A DNA stretch of 64,000 nt, from contig NZ_NIUC01000001.1 in NCBI RefSeq assembly GCF_002807035.1, positions 1,240,001 through 1,304,000 of the forward strand, given 5' to 3'. The position numbers were made by a program, and so were the translations under genes. This DNA comes from Algoriphagus formosus. GTDB taxonomy: Bacteria > Bacteroidota > Bacteroidia > Cytophagales > Cyclobacteriaceae. The notes under the pieces were generated by a model. It was not told the DNA's origin. It searched no databases and was given only the letters and a program-made list of their open reading frames with translations. Numbering within the stretch: the first letter of the stretch is position 1; each line of letters begins with the position of its first letter. This document shows, piece by piece, positions 25,424-34,369 of the stretch.

Positions 25424-26844
25424 TTTCTATAATCTAACGGTGCCTCTCTATCTCCAACCAAAGCCTCATAATTGAAACCTGCACCTCTGCGTCGGTTCAA
25501 TTCTTCATTTGCCTTGGTAGCGATTTCTGGATTTTTAATTACATCCAAAGCTGTCAAGGCCAATGTTTTTGCAGCAACCATCATACCCTTCGCACCGATT
25601 GGGGTTCCACCGGCAGCTACTGCTTGCCAAGTGTGGGCACTTGTACCAGGTACCCAAGTAGCTACTCCCAACCCGGCTGTGGGAACCAACCAACTTACAT
25701 CCCCGACATCGGTTGATCCTCCGGTTCCAGTTTCCCGCACCATAAACGGATCAATTTTCATCGCATCCTCTGCCGGATTGATTGATAGGTCAGGGTAGCT
25801 TTTGATCAGTTCTTCTGCAAACTTCTTATCCTCTTCACTGTATTGGACACCACCAATGATTTCCAAATTCTTATGCATCACCCGAGCAAGGGTTTCATTG
25901 GGTAAAAGGTTATAAACACCATTAATGATTTCATACTCCATGGTAGTCTGTGTTCCTTTTGCAGCTCCCTCAGCTGCTGCCACCATTTTTTGGAAAATAT
26001 CCTTCACCACTTTTACATCTGGATGACGGACGTAATGATAGGATTCTGCAAAGGCAGGAACAACGTTAGGTGCTTCACCTCCGCGGGTGATCACATAGTG
26101 CATTCGAGTCTCCTGAGGCACATGCTCACGCATGAGATTGACCATGAAATTCATCGCCTCTACTCCGTCCAGTGCAGACTTTCCGCGCTCCGGAGCGGCT
26201 GCGGCATGAGAAGCTACTCCATAGAATCGAAATTTTGTGGAAATATTTGCCAGGGAGGAATTAGCTCCGGCATTATTTCTGGAACTTGGGTGCCAATGAA
26301 GCATGATATCTACATCATCCATCAATCCAGCTCGGGCCATGTAGACCTTGCCTCCACCACCTTCTTCAGCTGGTGTTCCATAAACTCGGATAGTTCCTTG
26401 ACCTCCGTTAGCGTCTAACCAGTTTTTGACAGCAATCCCAGCAGCTACTGAGGCAGTACCAAACAAATGGTGTCCACATGCATGACCCGCTCCACCCTCA
26501 ACTACTGCTTCGCGAAAAGGAGATGCTTTCTGCGATACCCCTGGTAGCGCGTCGAATTCAGCCATAATTCCAATGACTGGCTTTCCCGAACCAAACTCAG
26601 CCACAAATGCAGTAGGTATTCCGGCTACCCCAGCCTTAACTTCAAATCCAGCTTCGGAAAGTGTTTTTTGATGTAAAGCAGAGCTTTCGCTCTCGAGGTA
26701 TCCCAATTCTGGGTTTTCCCAGATCTGCATGGCAATTTTAGTGTATTGATCAGTTTTTGAATCAAGTTCTTGAATCACTGATGACTCCTGAGCTAAGACC
26801 AATACTGGAATCAGTGTAATTAAGAAAAGAATGAGCTTCTTCAT
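25420..26844 (-). CDS. Exported M20D amidohydrolase (AbgB-like)
   Basis: 474 aa with a signal peptide (MKKLILFLITLIPVLVLA then QE). M20 family zinc motifs: VEGGAGHACGHHLFGTA with metal ligands, TPAEEGGGGKVYM with the catalytic Glu and HWHPSSRNN, and a C-terminal STDVGDVSWLVP. The subfamily includes aminobenzoyl-glutamate hydrolase AbgB and indole-3-acetyl-amino-acid hydrolases; the natural amide substrate here is unknown. Export suggests periplasmic scavenging of an N-acyl amino acid. It is translationally coupled to the patatin gene. Confidence 0.9.
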   Translation of the reverse strand: MKKLILFLITLIPVLVLAQESSVIQELDSKTDQYTKIAMQIWENPELGYLESESSALHQKTLSEAGFEVKAGVAGIPTAFVAEFGSGKPVIGIMAEFDALPGVSQKASPFREAVVEGGAGHACGHHLFGTASVAAGIAVKNWLDANGGQGTIRVYGTPAEEGGGGKVYMARAGLMDDVDIMLHWHPSSRNNAGANSSLANISTKFRFYGVASHAAAAPERGKSALDGVEAMNFMVNLMREHVPQETRMHYVITRGGEAPNVVPAFAESYHYVRHPDVKVVKDIFQKMVAAAEGAAKGTQTTMEYEIINGVYNLLPNETLARVMHKNLEIIGGVQYSEEDKKFAEELIKSYPDLSINPAEDAMKIDPFMVRETGTGGSTDVGDVSWLVPTAGLGVATWVPGTSAHTWQAVAAGGTPIGAKGMMVAAKTLALTALDVIKNPEIATKANEELNRRRGAGFNYEALVGDREAPLDYRK

Positions 26845-26986
26845 TTAAGGTGGATTTAATTTTGGTTTTTTCGATTTGATATTGTTATGAAAAATAAGCC
26901 TAATTCGAGTCAGACACAAAACCTGCAGCTAATTTTGATTCTGAGGCTTGTTCCTCTCACAGATTTTTTTTGAGTGATTTTTCTTT

Positions 26987-27002
26987 TGTGACCACTGTCA
27001 CC
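26987..27002. promoter_or_regulatory. CRP-like 16-bp site
   Basis: TGTGA-CCACTG-TCACC matches the CRP/FNR consensus TGTGA-N6-TCACA at 9 of 10 positions. It lies between the divergent amidohydrolase (start 26844) and 5'-nucleotidase-like gene (start 27109). A core GTGAC-N4-GTCAC dyad is perfect. Confidence 0.35.
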
Positions 27003-27108
27003 AATTTATTTTTTTTCCAATAAGTATCTTCATGGCATAATGGAAGAGAATTTTCTTTCTCAAAATCAGAAACTTGCCAAATATTAATTGCAATAAACCC
27101 ATCTATTC

Positions 27109-28779
27109 ATGAAGTATTCTCGAAGGAAATTTATGTCTCAACTTGGTGCGCTAGGTGCTGGAACAGGGCTTTTGAGCCTTTCTCCTCAAGTGGCCCAAGC
27201 AGAAGCAAAAAAACTTAAGCCAAAATCATTTAAGCTTACCATTCTACAAACTACTGATGTCCATTGTCAGATTCATCCGCATGATGAGCTTTTCTGGGAA
27301 AATGGAAAAGCTGTATATCGCAAAACGGGTGGATATGCGCATCTGAAGGCCTTTTTGGACCAAGAAAGAGAAAAAGCCGAGCATTGCCTAGTCATGGATA
27401 CAGGAGACATGTTTCAAGGTTCGGAGCTTTCCGTAAGAACCACCGGTGAGGCGATGGTGCCCATCCTGAATGAAATTGGATACGACCTTTACCTTCCTGG
27501 AAACTGGGAGGTAGTGTATTACAAGCAGGCCATGCAGCACCTTCTGGGATCACTACATGCTCCTAAAATCTGCGCGAATATGTACCATGATTTAGGAGAA
27601 GGCAAAAGAGGTGAATTGATCTTCAACCCTTATCATATTTGGTCGGTAAATGGGGTAAAGATTGGATTTTTGGGATACACGGATCACTTGGTTCCAAAAA
27701 GGCAATCACCCAATTATTCAAAGGGAATTCTATATACCAAGCCTGAGGAAAACTTGGCTCACTATGTAGATGTACTGCGAAATCAAGAAAAATGTGCCTT
27801 CGTTTGTATCATTGCCCACTTGGGTCTCTCCCAACAAATCAACTTGGCAAATCTTCCCGAGTGTGAGGGTGTTGATTACATTTTGGGTGGTGACACCCAC
27901 GAGCGCGTAAGGAAACCTATCCAAGGTACGTATGCTAAAGTAGTGGAACCGGGAGCTTTTGGCTCTTTTGTAGGAAAGCTTGAACTCACTATCGAAGATG
28001 GTAAGGTAGTCCAAGATGATTATGAGCTCCTGGAAGTCACCTCAGATAAGATTACGCCTTGCCCAGTGGTAACAGAAATCGTTGATCAAAATGAAGACCC
28101 ATTTGAAGAGGACATTTACAAAATAGCAGGATACAGTACCGTGCCACTTTATCGATATTTTGTAATTGAAAACCCCATCGATACGATGATTTTGGACGCC
28201 ATTAGCTGGCAAGTTCCGGAAATCGACATTGTTCTTTCCAATGGTTTTCGATTCTGTCCTCCACGGACTACTCCGGACGAAACCGGAAATATCCCAATCA
28301 CAAATGGTTATATCTTCGATATGCTACCGGTCGATTCACTTATCCGAACAGGAAAGGTTAAAGGCTCTCAGATTGCTGCTTGGCTGGAAAAAGAACTGAA
28401 CAATGTTTTTGCGAAGGAAGCTTCGAAGCGATTTGGAGGTTGGGTAATTAAGTTCCGAGGAATGGAAGTAGAGTTTCTAGCCTTTGGAGAGGAAGGAAAT
28501 AGAGTTCAAAAGGTCACTGTACATGACAAACCTTTGGAAATGGATCGTGTATACAGCATCTGTGCCTGTGAGCGAGATGGGGATCCTGATGATATGCTTT
28601 GTCGCTTTACCGGTGTAATGGATACCGAGAACACAGAGTACACACTCCATCAAGCGGTAAAAAACTATTTGGCTGAGCACTCTCCTGTGACGCCTATTCC
28701 ACCAAAATCGGCTGTAGCTTTGGATGCTCCTGCTACCCTATTGACTCAGGTTTATGGAGTAGATTACGAGTTTAGATAG
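27109..28779 (+). CDS. Tat-exported 5'-nucleotidase/SoxB-like metallophosphatase
   Basis: 556 aa. Tat signal MKYSRRKFMSQLGALGAG (1-34 to about AEA). N-terminal metallophosphoesterase domain: TTDVHCQIHPHD (Asp, His), MDTGDMFQGS (Asp), LPGNWEVVYY (Asn), CIIAHLG (His), GGDTHERV (His). C-terminal 5'-nucleotidase domain from about 340 (TMILDAISWQVP, LSNGFRF, NGYIFDMLPVDSLIRTG). In ordinary 5'-nucleotidases the Asn motif is GNHEFD, with catalytic His and Asp; here the His is Trp and the Asp is absent. From memory, SoxB thiosulfohydrolases also have Trp there (GHWEF), but no sox genes are near. Periplasmic hydrolysis of a phosphate or sulfate-like ester is likely. Confidence 0.85.
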   Translation: MKYSRRKFMSQLGALGAGTGLLSLSPQVAQAEAKKLKPKSFKLTILQTTDVHCQIHPHDELFWENGKAVYRKTGGYAHLKAFLDQEREKAEHCLVMDTGDMFQGSELSVRTTGEAMVPILNEIGYDLYLPGNWEVVYYKQAMQHLLGSLHAPKICANMYHDLGEGKRGELIFNPYHIWSVNGVKIGFLGYTDHLVPKRQSPNYSKGILYTKPEENLAHYVDVLRNQEKCAFVCIIAHLGLSQQINLANLPECEGVDYILGGDTHERVRKPIQGTYAKVVEPGAFGSFVGKLELTIEDGKVVQDDYELLEVTSDKITPCPVVTEIVDQNEDPFEEDIYKIAGYSTVPLYRYFVIENPIDTMILDAISWQVPEIDIVLSNGFRFCPPRTTPDETGNIPITNGYIFDMLPVDSLIRTGKVKGSQIAAWLEKELNNVFAKEASKRFGGWVIKFRGMEVEFLAFGEEGNRVQKVTVHDKPLEMDRVYSICACERDGDPDDMLCRFTGVMDTENTEYTLHQAVKNYLAEHSPVTPIPPKSAVALDAPATLLTQVYGVDYEFR

Positions 28780-28806
28780 ACTTTTAAGAAAGGTATTTAT
28801 TCACCG

Positions 28807-28834
28807 AAAAGCCGGCATTTTGTCGGCTTTTTTT
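28807..28834 (+). terminator. Rho-independent terminator after 5'-nucleotidase-like gene
   Basis: AAAAGCCG pairs with CGGCTTTT around GCATTTTGT, followed by more T, 28 bases past the stop codon. Confidence 0.85.
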
Positions 28835-28983
28835 ATTTGGTTTTGTCTATTTAAAAAATAAACTGCTAATTCCAATTCCAAAATTAAATCCATGAAATCG
28901 AGCATGACGCGAGCGACAAACAGAGGGAGGATTATAATCCATGCGAGATTCCATCTGACCAATAAAAGTCAAAATATAAACAG

Positions 28984-31068
28984 ATGAAAAAGTCTTTTTT
29001 TGCGATCCTAGCAGTGCTCCTCATTCAGTCCTGCCACAGTGTACTTCAACCTTCAGACTGGGACACCAGTAAGGTTCAAATAGCTCGGGATGAATTTGGA
29101 GTACCCCATATCTTTGGTGAAAAGGATGCCGACGTAGCTTATGGCTTGGCTTGGGCTCATGCAGAAGATGATTTCGAAACCATTCAAAAAACCCTTTTGG
29201 CAGGGAAAGGCCTAGTAGGTCGGGTATACGGGGAACAAGGCGCTGCCGTGGATTTTTTTGTTCACCTTTTAGAAACCCAAAAGATTGCCAAAGCAAAGTA
29301 CGAGGATAGCTTTTCAGATGAATTCAAAGCAGTACTCGAAGGCTATGCTGCTGGAATGAACGACTACGCTGAAAGTCATCCCAAAGAGGTTTTGTATTCA
29401 GGAGCCTTTCCTGTGACCCCTTTGGATATCACCTCAGCCTACATTCTATCTCTTGCTCAAATGTCAGGTGCTGATCGAGCAGTTCAGCAAATTGTAAATG
29501 GAGAAGCCGGAAAAGTCCTACCGGACTCTAATCCAAAAGGATCCAATGCAATTGCCATTCACTCTTCCCGAACAGAATCAGGCGAAAACTTTCTGGCTAT
29601 CAACTCTCACCAACCCCTGGAGGGACCAGTTTCCTGGTATGAGGCGCATCTCCACTCCGAAGAAGGTTGGAATATTTTAGGTGGATTATTCCCCGGTGGA
29701 GCCATGATTTTTCATGGAGTCAATGAACATTTGGGTTGGGCTCACACGGTCAACTTTCCTGATTTGCTAGACACATACCAATTAGAAGTCCATCCGGAAA
29801 ATCCCGATCAATATAAAGTGGACGATGAATGGCTCGAACTTGAGGAGCGGACTATCTGGCTAAAGGTCAAACTTTGGAACTTCATCACTTTGCCAGTTCC
29901 AAAAAAAGTATGGAAAAGTATCTATGGTCCCACTTTGGTCACTGACAATGGCACCTTTTCAATAAAACTAGGCGCCCTAGATCGGATCGGGGCTCCTGAG
30001 CAATGGTGGCGAATGAATAAGGCTCAGAACTTCTCAGAATGGAAAGCTGCTATGGAAAGCGTTCAATTGACGAGTTTTAATACCGTCTATGCGGACAAAT
30101 ACGATACGGTATTTTATGTAAGCAATGCGCTTCTGCCGATTCGTAACCCAAAATACGAGTACACAGAAACAGTTCCTGGAAATACCCAAGAAACCAACTG
30201 GAGTAGTTACCATACTTTTGAAGACCTTCCTCAGTACTTGAATCCAGCTTCCGGATACCTATTCAATACCAATCATAGCCCATTTACTGCTTCCGACTCA
30301 GCAGACAACTTAGATCCAAACAACTTCGCAGAGGAAATGAATTTTTCTCGCCGGGAAAACAATCGCTCCACCCGCTTTCGGGAAATCATGCCAAAAGAGG
30401 GGTTGCTGAGATGGGAGGATTTTGAGCGAATCAAATTTGATGATCAACTACCTGAGGTATTAGCCTTCCGAACTAATATGGATGCCCTTTTTTCACTTGA
30501 TCCTGAAAAATTCCCTGAGATTAAGACTCAAATTGAGACACTTAAAAACTGGAATAAGCGTGGAGACGTCAACTCTGAAGGCGCTGCTCTTTTTGCTTTC
30601 AGCTACTATTATTGGTGGGAGAAATTTGAAGAGAACGGAAGAAAATGGGAGACTACTTTAAGCGAAGAAGAAGCGGCGGAAGGACTCATAAAGGCCAAAG
30701 AACATTTTGAGAGCCATTTTAGCAAAGAACTAGTCACTTTAGGTGAATACCAAAAACTCGTCCGAGGTGAGAAGGCATTGCCACTCTGGGGGCTGGATGA
30801 TGTGATCACCGCCATGCGATCCGAGCCTTGGAAAAATGGTATGCGAAAAGGAGTTCAAGGTGAATCCTATATCATGATGGTTCGATTCGGGGAAGGACTA
30901 CCTAAAATTGAAACCATCAATGTATTTGGTGCAAGCAATCGTCCAGAAAGTCCTCATTATGATGATCAAATGGAACGTTTTTTAGCCAGAGATTTAAAAC
31001 CCATGAGCCTCAATAAGGAAAGCGTTCTAAAAGATGCAGTACGAGTTTACCACCCGGGAGAGGAATAG
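28984..31068 (+). CDS. Penicillin acylase family Ntn-hydrolase (lipoprotein)
   Basis: 694 aa. Lipoprotein-type signal ending at Cys17 (LLIQSCHS). Domain order is the typical alpha chain (FGVPHIFGEKDADVAYGLAWAHAEDDF), a linker (about 150-185), then the N-terminal nucleophile of the mature beta chain, Ser187 in PKGSNAIAIHSS, followed by AINSHQPLEGP and SWYEAHLH. Autocatalytic cleavage before Ser187 would give two chains. Members hydrolyse amides of penicillins, N-acyl-homoserine lactones or acyl-amino acids, so quorum-quenching or scavenging is possible but undetermined. It ends 3 bases from the convergent nitrilase. Confidence 0.9.
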   Translation: MKKSFFAILAVLLIQSCHSVLQPSDWDTSKVQIARDEFGVPHIFGEKDADVAYGLAWAHAEDDFETIQKTLLAGKGLVGRVYGEQGAAVDFFVHLLETQKIAKAKYEDSFSDEFKAVLEGYAAGMNDYAESHPKEVLYSGAFPVTPLDITSAYILSLAQMSGADRAVQQIVNGEAGKVLPDSNPKGSNAIAIHSSRTESGENFLAINSHQPLEGPVSWYEAHLHSEEGWNILGGLFPGGAMIFHGVNEHLGWAHTVNFPDLLDTYQLEVHPENPDQYKVDDEWLELEERTIWLKVKLWNFITLPVPKKVWKSIYGPTLVTDNGTFSIKLGALDRIGAPEQWWRMNKAQNFSEWKAAMESVQLTSFNTVYADKYDTVFYVSNALLPIRNPKYEYTETVPGNTQETNWSSYHTFEDLPQYLNPASGYLFNTNHSPFTASDSADNLDPNNFAEEMNFSRRENNRSTRFREIMPKEGLLRWEDFERIKFDDQLPEVLAFRTNMDALFSLDPEKFPEIKTQIETLKNWNKRGDVNSEGAALFAFSYYYWWEKFEENGRKWETTLSEEEAAEGLIKAKEHFESHFSKELVTLGEYQKLVRGEKALPLWGLDDVITAMRSEPWKNGMRKGVQGESYIMMVRFGEGLPKIETINVFGASNRPESPHYDDQMERFLARDLKPMSLNKESVLKDAVRVYHPGEE

Positions 31069-31071
31069 AAA

Positions 31072-32028
31072 TTACTCCCCGTCAAAATCTACTGAGGATT
31101 GCCGACTTCGATTGACTTGAAGCTTTAGTACATCAGGTCGGGAGTAATGGCCCACCGGATCAAAATTTTGGCGCTCTTCGAAGACCCTGTTGAGATCCAA
31201 GGTTTGAATCAGTAATCCTTCCTCGTCAGCCACTGGTTCTAAAATCCATTTACCGTCAGGTCCTGCAATGCAGCTTCCTCCATTTCCCAAAACCGCAGGG
31301 CAGTTTTCCAAAATCAAATCCAAATGTGGGGTATCGGTAGGGAAGTCAGTTTTTCGCATCAAACTAGAGACAGAAACTACAAAAGACCGACTTTCCTGAG
31401 CAATCATCCTAGTAATCATTTCCGTGTTTCGTACTGCTCCAGGCCAAACTGCGATATGAAGATTTTCTCCTTGCCCGTACAGGGCTGTTCGGGCGAGTGG
31501 CATCCAGTTTTCCCAGCAGTTCAGTCCGCCCACTCGAAAGCCTTTCAAGGCATGAACTTGTAAACCATTTCCATCCCCCGGAGACCAGGTCAAGCGCTCA
31601 TCATATGTCGGTTGAAGCTTTCGATGTACAGACCTTATTTCTCCTTGCTGATCAATGAAAACCAGAGAGCAATAGAGACTGTGCCCTCCCCGATCGATTG
31701 GTCGCTCGATTATGCCAAGATAAACGGCAATCTTTTTTTGTCTGGCTAATTTCTGAATCTCTATTAGGTCTCCCCGTTCTATCTGTACTGCGTTTCGAGC
31801 ATAATGAGCATGAATTTCTTTTTGGATACGGTCATCCCAAGCAGAGGCATGGGTAATCGATAGCCACCAAGGATACCCCGGCAAAAGCCCTTCCCCAAAA
31901 ACAATTAACTCGCAATCTTTTTGTGCAGCTTCCTGGATATTAGCTTTTACTTTTTCCAAAGTTGCCAGTCTATCCAACCAAACGGGTGCTATCTGGGCGA
32001 GTGCTAGGGTTAATTTATTGGGGTTCAT
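31072..32028 (-). CDS. Nitrilase/carbon-nitrogen hydrolase
   Basis: 318 aa, cytoplasmic. The catalytic triad is visible: Glu46 (FGEGLLPGYP), Lys137 (HRKLQPT) and Cys171 (LNCWENWMP). The WENWMPLAR and GYPWW features fit the nitrilase proper branch (aliphatic or aromatic nitriles to carboxylates) better than amidases. Length and motif spacing are normal. It is convergent with the penicillin acylase gene, with a 3-base gap. Confidence 0.88.
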   Translation of the reverse strand: MNPNKLTLALAQIAPVWLDRLATLEKVKANIQEAAQKDCELIVFGEGLLPGYPWWLSITHASAWDDRIQKEIHAHYARNAVQIERGDLIEIQKLARQKKIAVYLGIIERPIDRGGHSLYCSLVFIDQQGEIRSVHRKLQPTYDERLTWSPGDGNGLQVHALKGFRVGGLNCWENWMPLARTALYGQGENLHIAVWPGAVRNTEMITRMIAQESRSFVVSVSSLMRKTDFPTDTPHLDLILENCPAVLGNGGSCIAGPDGKWILEPVADEEGLLIQTLDLNRVFEERQNFDPVGHYSRPDVLKLQVNRSRQSSVDFDGE

Positions 32029-32096
32029 TTAGGAGTTATTTTATGTATTTCTGCTTTCGTCCCAGTAGCGAAAATGATCGTTTTATATAGTCAGCT

Positions 32097-32117
32097 GACA
32101 TCGGACATCCGACATCC
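32097..32117. repeat. Tandem GACATC repeat
   Basis: GACATCGGACATCCGACATCC holds three GACATC units in about 21 bases, in the 250-bp gap upstream of the xylanase gene. The same motif family recurs, in inverted form, between trpB and trpA (60607-60680). The rest of the gap shows no clear structure. Confidence 0.35.
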
Positions 32118-32278
32118 AACTGGATTCAGAAAGTAAAATAGACAACTGGTATAATTGCGGAATATTATATTTTTCAATTCGGTTTCTCATTCAAATTAGT
32201 TAAAGGTCTTTTAATCAAAAAACCTAGAGATTCAACGCAGGTCTTTCTACCTTTAGTAAAACCTATAAAACCCTGAAG

Positions 32279-33373
32279 ATGAAACGCTCTCTTAATTTGA
32301 TTCTACTGATTTCAGCCTTTGTTTTTTCCTGCCAGCCTCCCACCGAGAAGGGACTAAAAGATGAATTTCAAGATGAATTTTTTATCGGGGCTGCAGTCAA
32401 TGGCCGACAGGTCAATGGGAGTTTGCCCAAAGCTGATTCTTTGCTCAACCTACATTTCAGTTCTCTGACTTCGGAGAATGGTTTGAAATGGAGCAATATC
32501 CACCCAAAAGAAGGGGAATATGCCTTTGAATTTGGAGATAATTATGTGAGGAAGGGAGAAGAAATGAATGCCTTTATAGTAGGTCATACGCTAGTCTGGC
32601 ATCAACAAGTGCCAACTTGGGTATTTCAGGATCAAGAAGGAAGTTTTCTTTCTAAAGAGGAATTACAAGACCGGATGAATGAGCATATAGCAACCGTAGT
32701 GGGCAGGTACAAGGGAAGAATTGATGGATGGGATGTGGTCAATGAAGCTTTTGAAGATGATGGTACCTGGCGAAAAACCCATTGGTATTTGATTTTGGGT
32801 GAAGACTATATTGCGGAAGCTTTTAAAAAAGCCAATCAAGAGGATCCAAAAGCGAAACTCTACTACAACGATTACAATGTCTGGAAACCGGAAAAGCGCC
32901 GGGCTATCTTAAAGATGGCTCAAAATCTAAGGGAACAAGGGATTCGGATTGACGGGATCGGAATGCAGGGACATTACCGCTTGGATCATCCAAGCTTAGA
33001 TCAAATTGAAGCCGCAATATTGGATATTCATCAGGCCGGCTTTCAGGTGATGATTACCGAATTGGATGTAGATGTATTGCCTAGACCCAGTGACTTTGAC
33101 GGTGCAGATTTAAATATTTCGATTGAAGATTCAGAAATCTGGAATCCATACACAGATTCCTTGCCTTCGGCTATTCAGGAGAAATTGAAAAATCGATATA
33201 CTTCACTTTTTGAGCTATTTAGTAAGCATTCAGACAAAATCAGCCGAGTGACCTTTTGGGGCTTGCATGACGGAAGTTCTTGGCTCAATAACTGGCCGGT
33301 GAGAGGCAGGACAAATTATCCATTGCTTTTTGACAGGGAATTAAATTTGAAGGTTCCTTTCAATAATGATTAA
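32279..33373 (+). CDS. GH10 endo-1,4-beta-xylanase (lipoprotein)
   Basis: 364 aa. Lipoprotein signal ending at Cys18 (FVFSCQPP). GH10 TIM barrel with acid/base Glu156 (WDVVNEAF) and nucleophile Glu261 (ITELDVD), plus conserved SENGLKW, GHTLVWHQQVP, YYNDYNV and the late WGLHDGSSWL. It should cleave beta-1,4-xylan and be anchored to a membrane, probably facing outside. No SusC/D or other xylan genes are adjacent, so it is not in an obvious polysaccharide-utilisation locus. Confidence 0.95.
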   Translation: MKRSLNLILLISAFVFSCQPPTEKGLKDEFQDEFFIGAAVNGRQVNGSLPKADSLLNLHFSSLTSENGLKWSNIHPKEGEYAFEFGDNYVRKGEEMNAFIVGHTLVWHQQVPTWVFQDQEGSFLSKEELQDRMNEHIATVVGRYKGRIDGWDVVNEAFEDDGTWRKTHWYLILGEDYIAEAFKKANQEDPKAKLYYNDYNVWKPEKRRAILKMAQNLREQGIRIDGIGMQGHYRLDHPSLDQIEAAILDIHQAGFQVMITELDVDVLPRPSDFDGADLNISIEDSEIWNPYTDSLPSAIQEKLKNRYTSLFELFSKHSDKISRVTFWGLHDGSSWLNNWPVRGRTNYPLLFDRELNLKVPFNND

Positions 33374-33380
33374 AAAGCAA

Positions 33381-33408
33381 AAAAACGGCCTCAATCGAGA
33401 CCGCATTT
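33381..33408. terminator. Terminator after xylanase gene
   Basis: CGGCCTC and GAGACCG form a 7-bp stem (one mismatch) around AATC, followed by CATTTTT; an A-run precedes it, so it could serve the convergent ROK gene as well. Confidence 0.65.
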
Positions 33409-33444
33409 TTCTTTCACTAAACCAACTATTTCTTTAATTTTTCT

Positions 33445-34305
33445 TTAATTATTTACCACTTCTGGCTCTAAATCCACTAAAGCCACCGCTCCGTGGATGG
33501 CTGTTTCATCCAGCTCTGAAAGCAAAATCTTTACATGCTCCAAAACTGTCGGATAGGCAAAAGTCGAAAGGGATTTTTTGAGTGAAGCCTCAAAAAGCGG
33601 GTAGCTCTTTCGAATTGACCCTCCAAGCACGACTGCCTCAGGTGCCAAGGCATACAAAATATGCTTGATCAACTCCCCTAAATGATTTCCATATTCCTCA
33701 AAGGCCTTAATCGCCTCAGGGTCTCCATTTCGTGCACGCTTTGCCATTGCTTTTGGCTTAGTCTGATAGTAGGCATGAAAAAACTTCCCACTACAATAAT
33801 GCTCGAAATTGTGTTCCAAGTACGGAGCGCTACACCACTCGCCCGCAGCTGAATAATTCCCAGAATACAAATGACCATTGATCACAATACCTCCACCTAC
33901 TCCTGTACCGAGTGTAATTCCAACTAGATTTTTGAAGGGCTTTCCGACTCCAAACTTATGAACTCCTATCGCAAAGCAGTTTGCATCGTTATTGATGAAA
34001 ACCGGCTTAAAAAAGCGCTCTTGGAGGAATTTAGCTAGCTCTACATGCTGAAAGGCAGGAATATTTGCAAGACCTAGAACTTCACCTCTTTCTACATCAA
34101 CCAATCCGGGAATGCCGATGCCAATGCCTGCAATATCATAATCGAGATAGGACTCGATAAACAAAGCAATGGTCTCCAAGATAAATTCCTTGGACTCATG
34201 CGCCGGAGTGGGGATCGATCGAATATCCTCAAGATGCCCTTTGACTAGGACACCTCCTTTGATCCCCGTACCGCCAATATCTAATCCCAGAATGGCTTTT
34301 TCCAT
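33445..34305 (-). CDS. ROK family sugar kinase (zinc motif degenerate)
   Basis: 286 aa. Phosphate-binding LDIGGTGIKGG (8-18), catalytic Asp107 in NNDANCF, LGTGVGGGIVINGHLY (about 132-147). The ROK zinc signature CxCGxxGCxE is missing; the corresponding region reads GEWCSAPYLEHNFEHYCSG (155-173), leaving only two Cys. Family members phosphorylate glucose, GlcNAc or ManNAc. It lies 64 bases downstream of the NagB-PIG-L gene on the same strand, so an amino-sugar substrate is the likely one (inference). Confidence 0.85.
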   Translation of the reverse strand: MEKAILGLDIGGTGIKGGVLVKGHLEDIRSIPTPAHESKEFILETIALFIESYLDYDIAGIGIGIPGLVDVERGEVLGLANIPAFQHVELAKFLQERFFKPVFINNDANCFAIGVHKFGVGKPFKNLVGITLGTGVGGGIVINGHLYSGNYSAAGEWCSAPYLEHNFEHYCSGKFFHAYYQTKPKAMAKRARNGDPEAIKAFEEYGNHLGELIKHILYALAPEAVVLGGSIRKSYPLFEASLKKSLSTFAYPTVLEHVKILLSELDETAIHGAVALVDLEPEVVNN

Positions 34306-34369
34306 GTGCTGAGGTCTTGGTTCAATTTAGGTTAAATAGGTTTGGTCTGGAGCATAAACTCCCTGTGTT

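Noticed and set aside
31068..31072. Penicillin acylase and nitrilase as one pathway operon
   Set aside because: They are convergent with separate starts, so they cannot be co-transcribed.
32029..32278. Possible tRNA or small RNA gene in this gap
   Set aside because: No cloverleaf or conserved TpsiC-like GTTCGAATC sequence could be found; only a GACATC repeat is visible.
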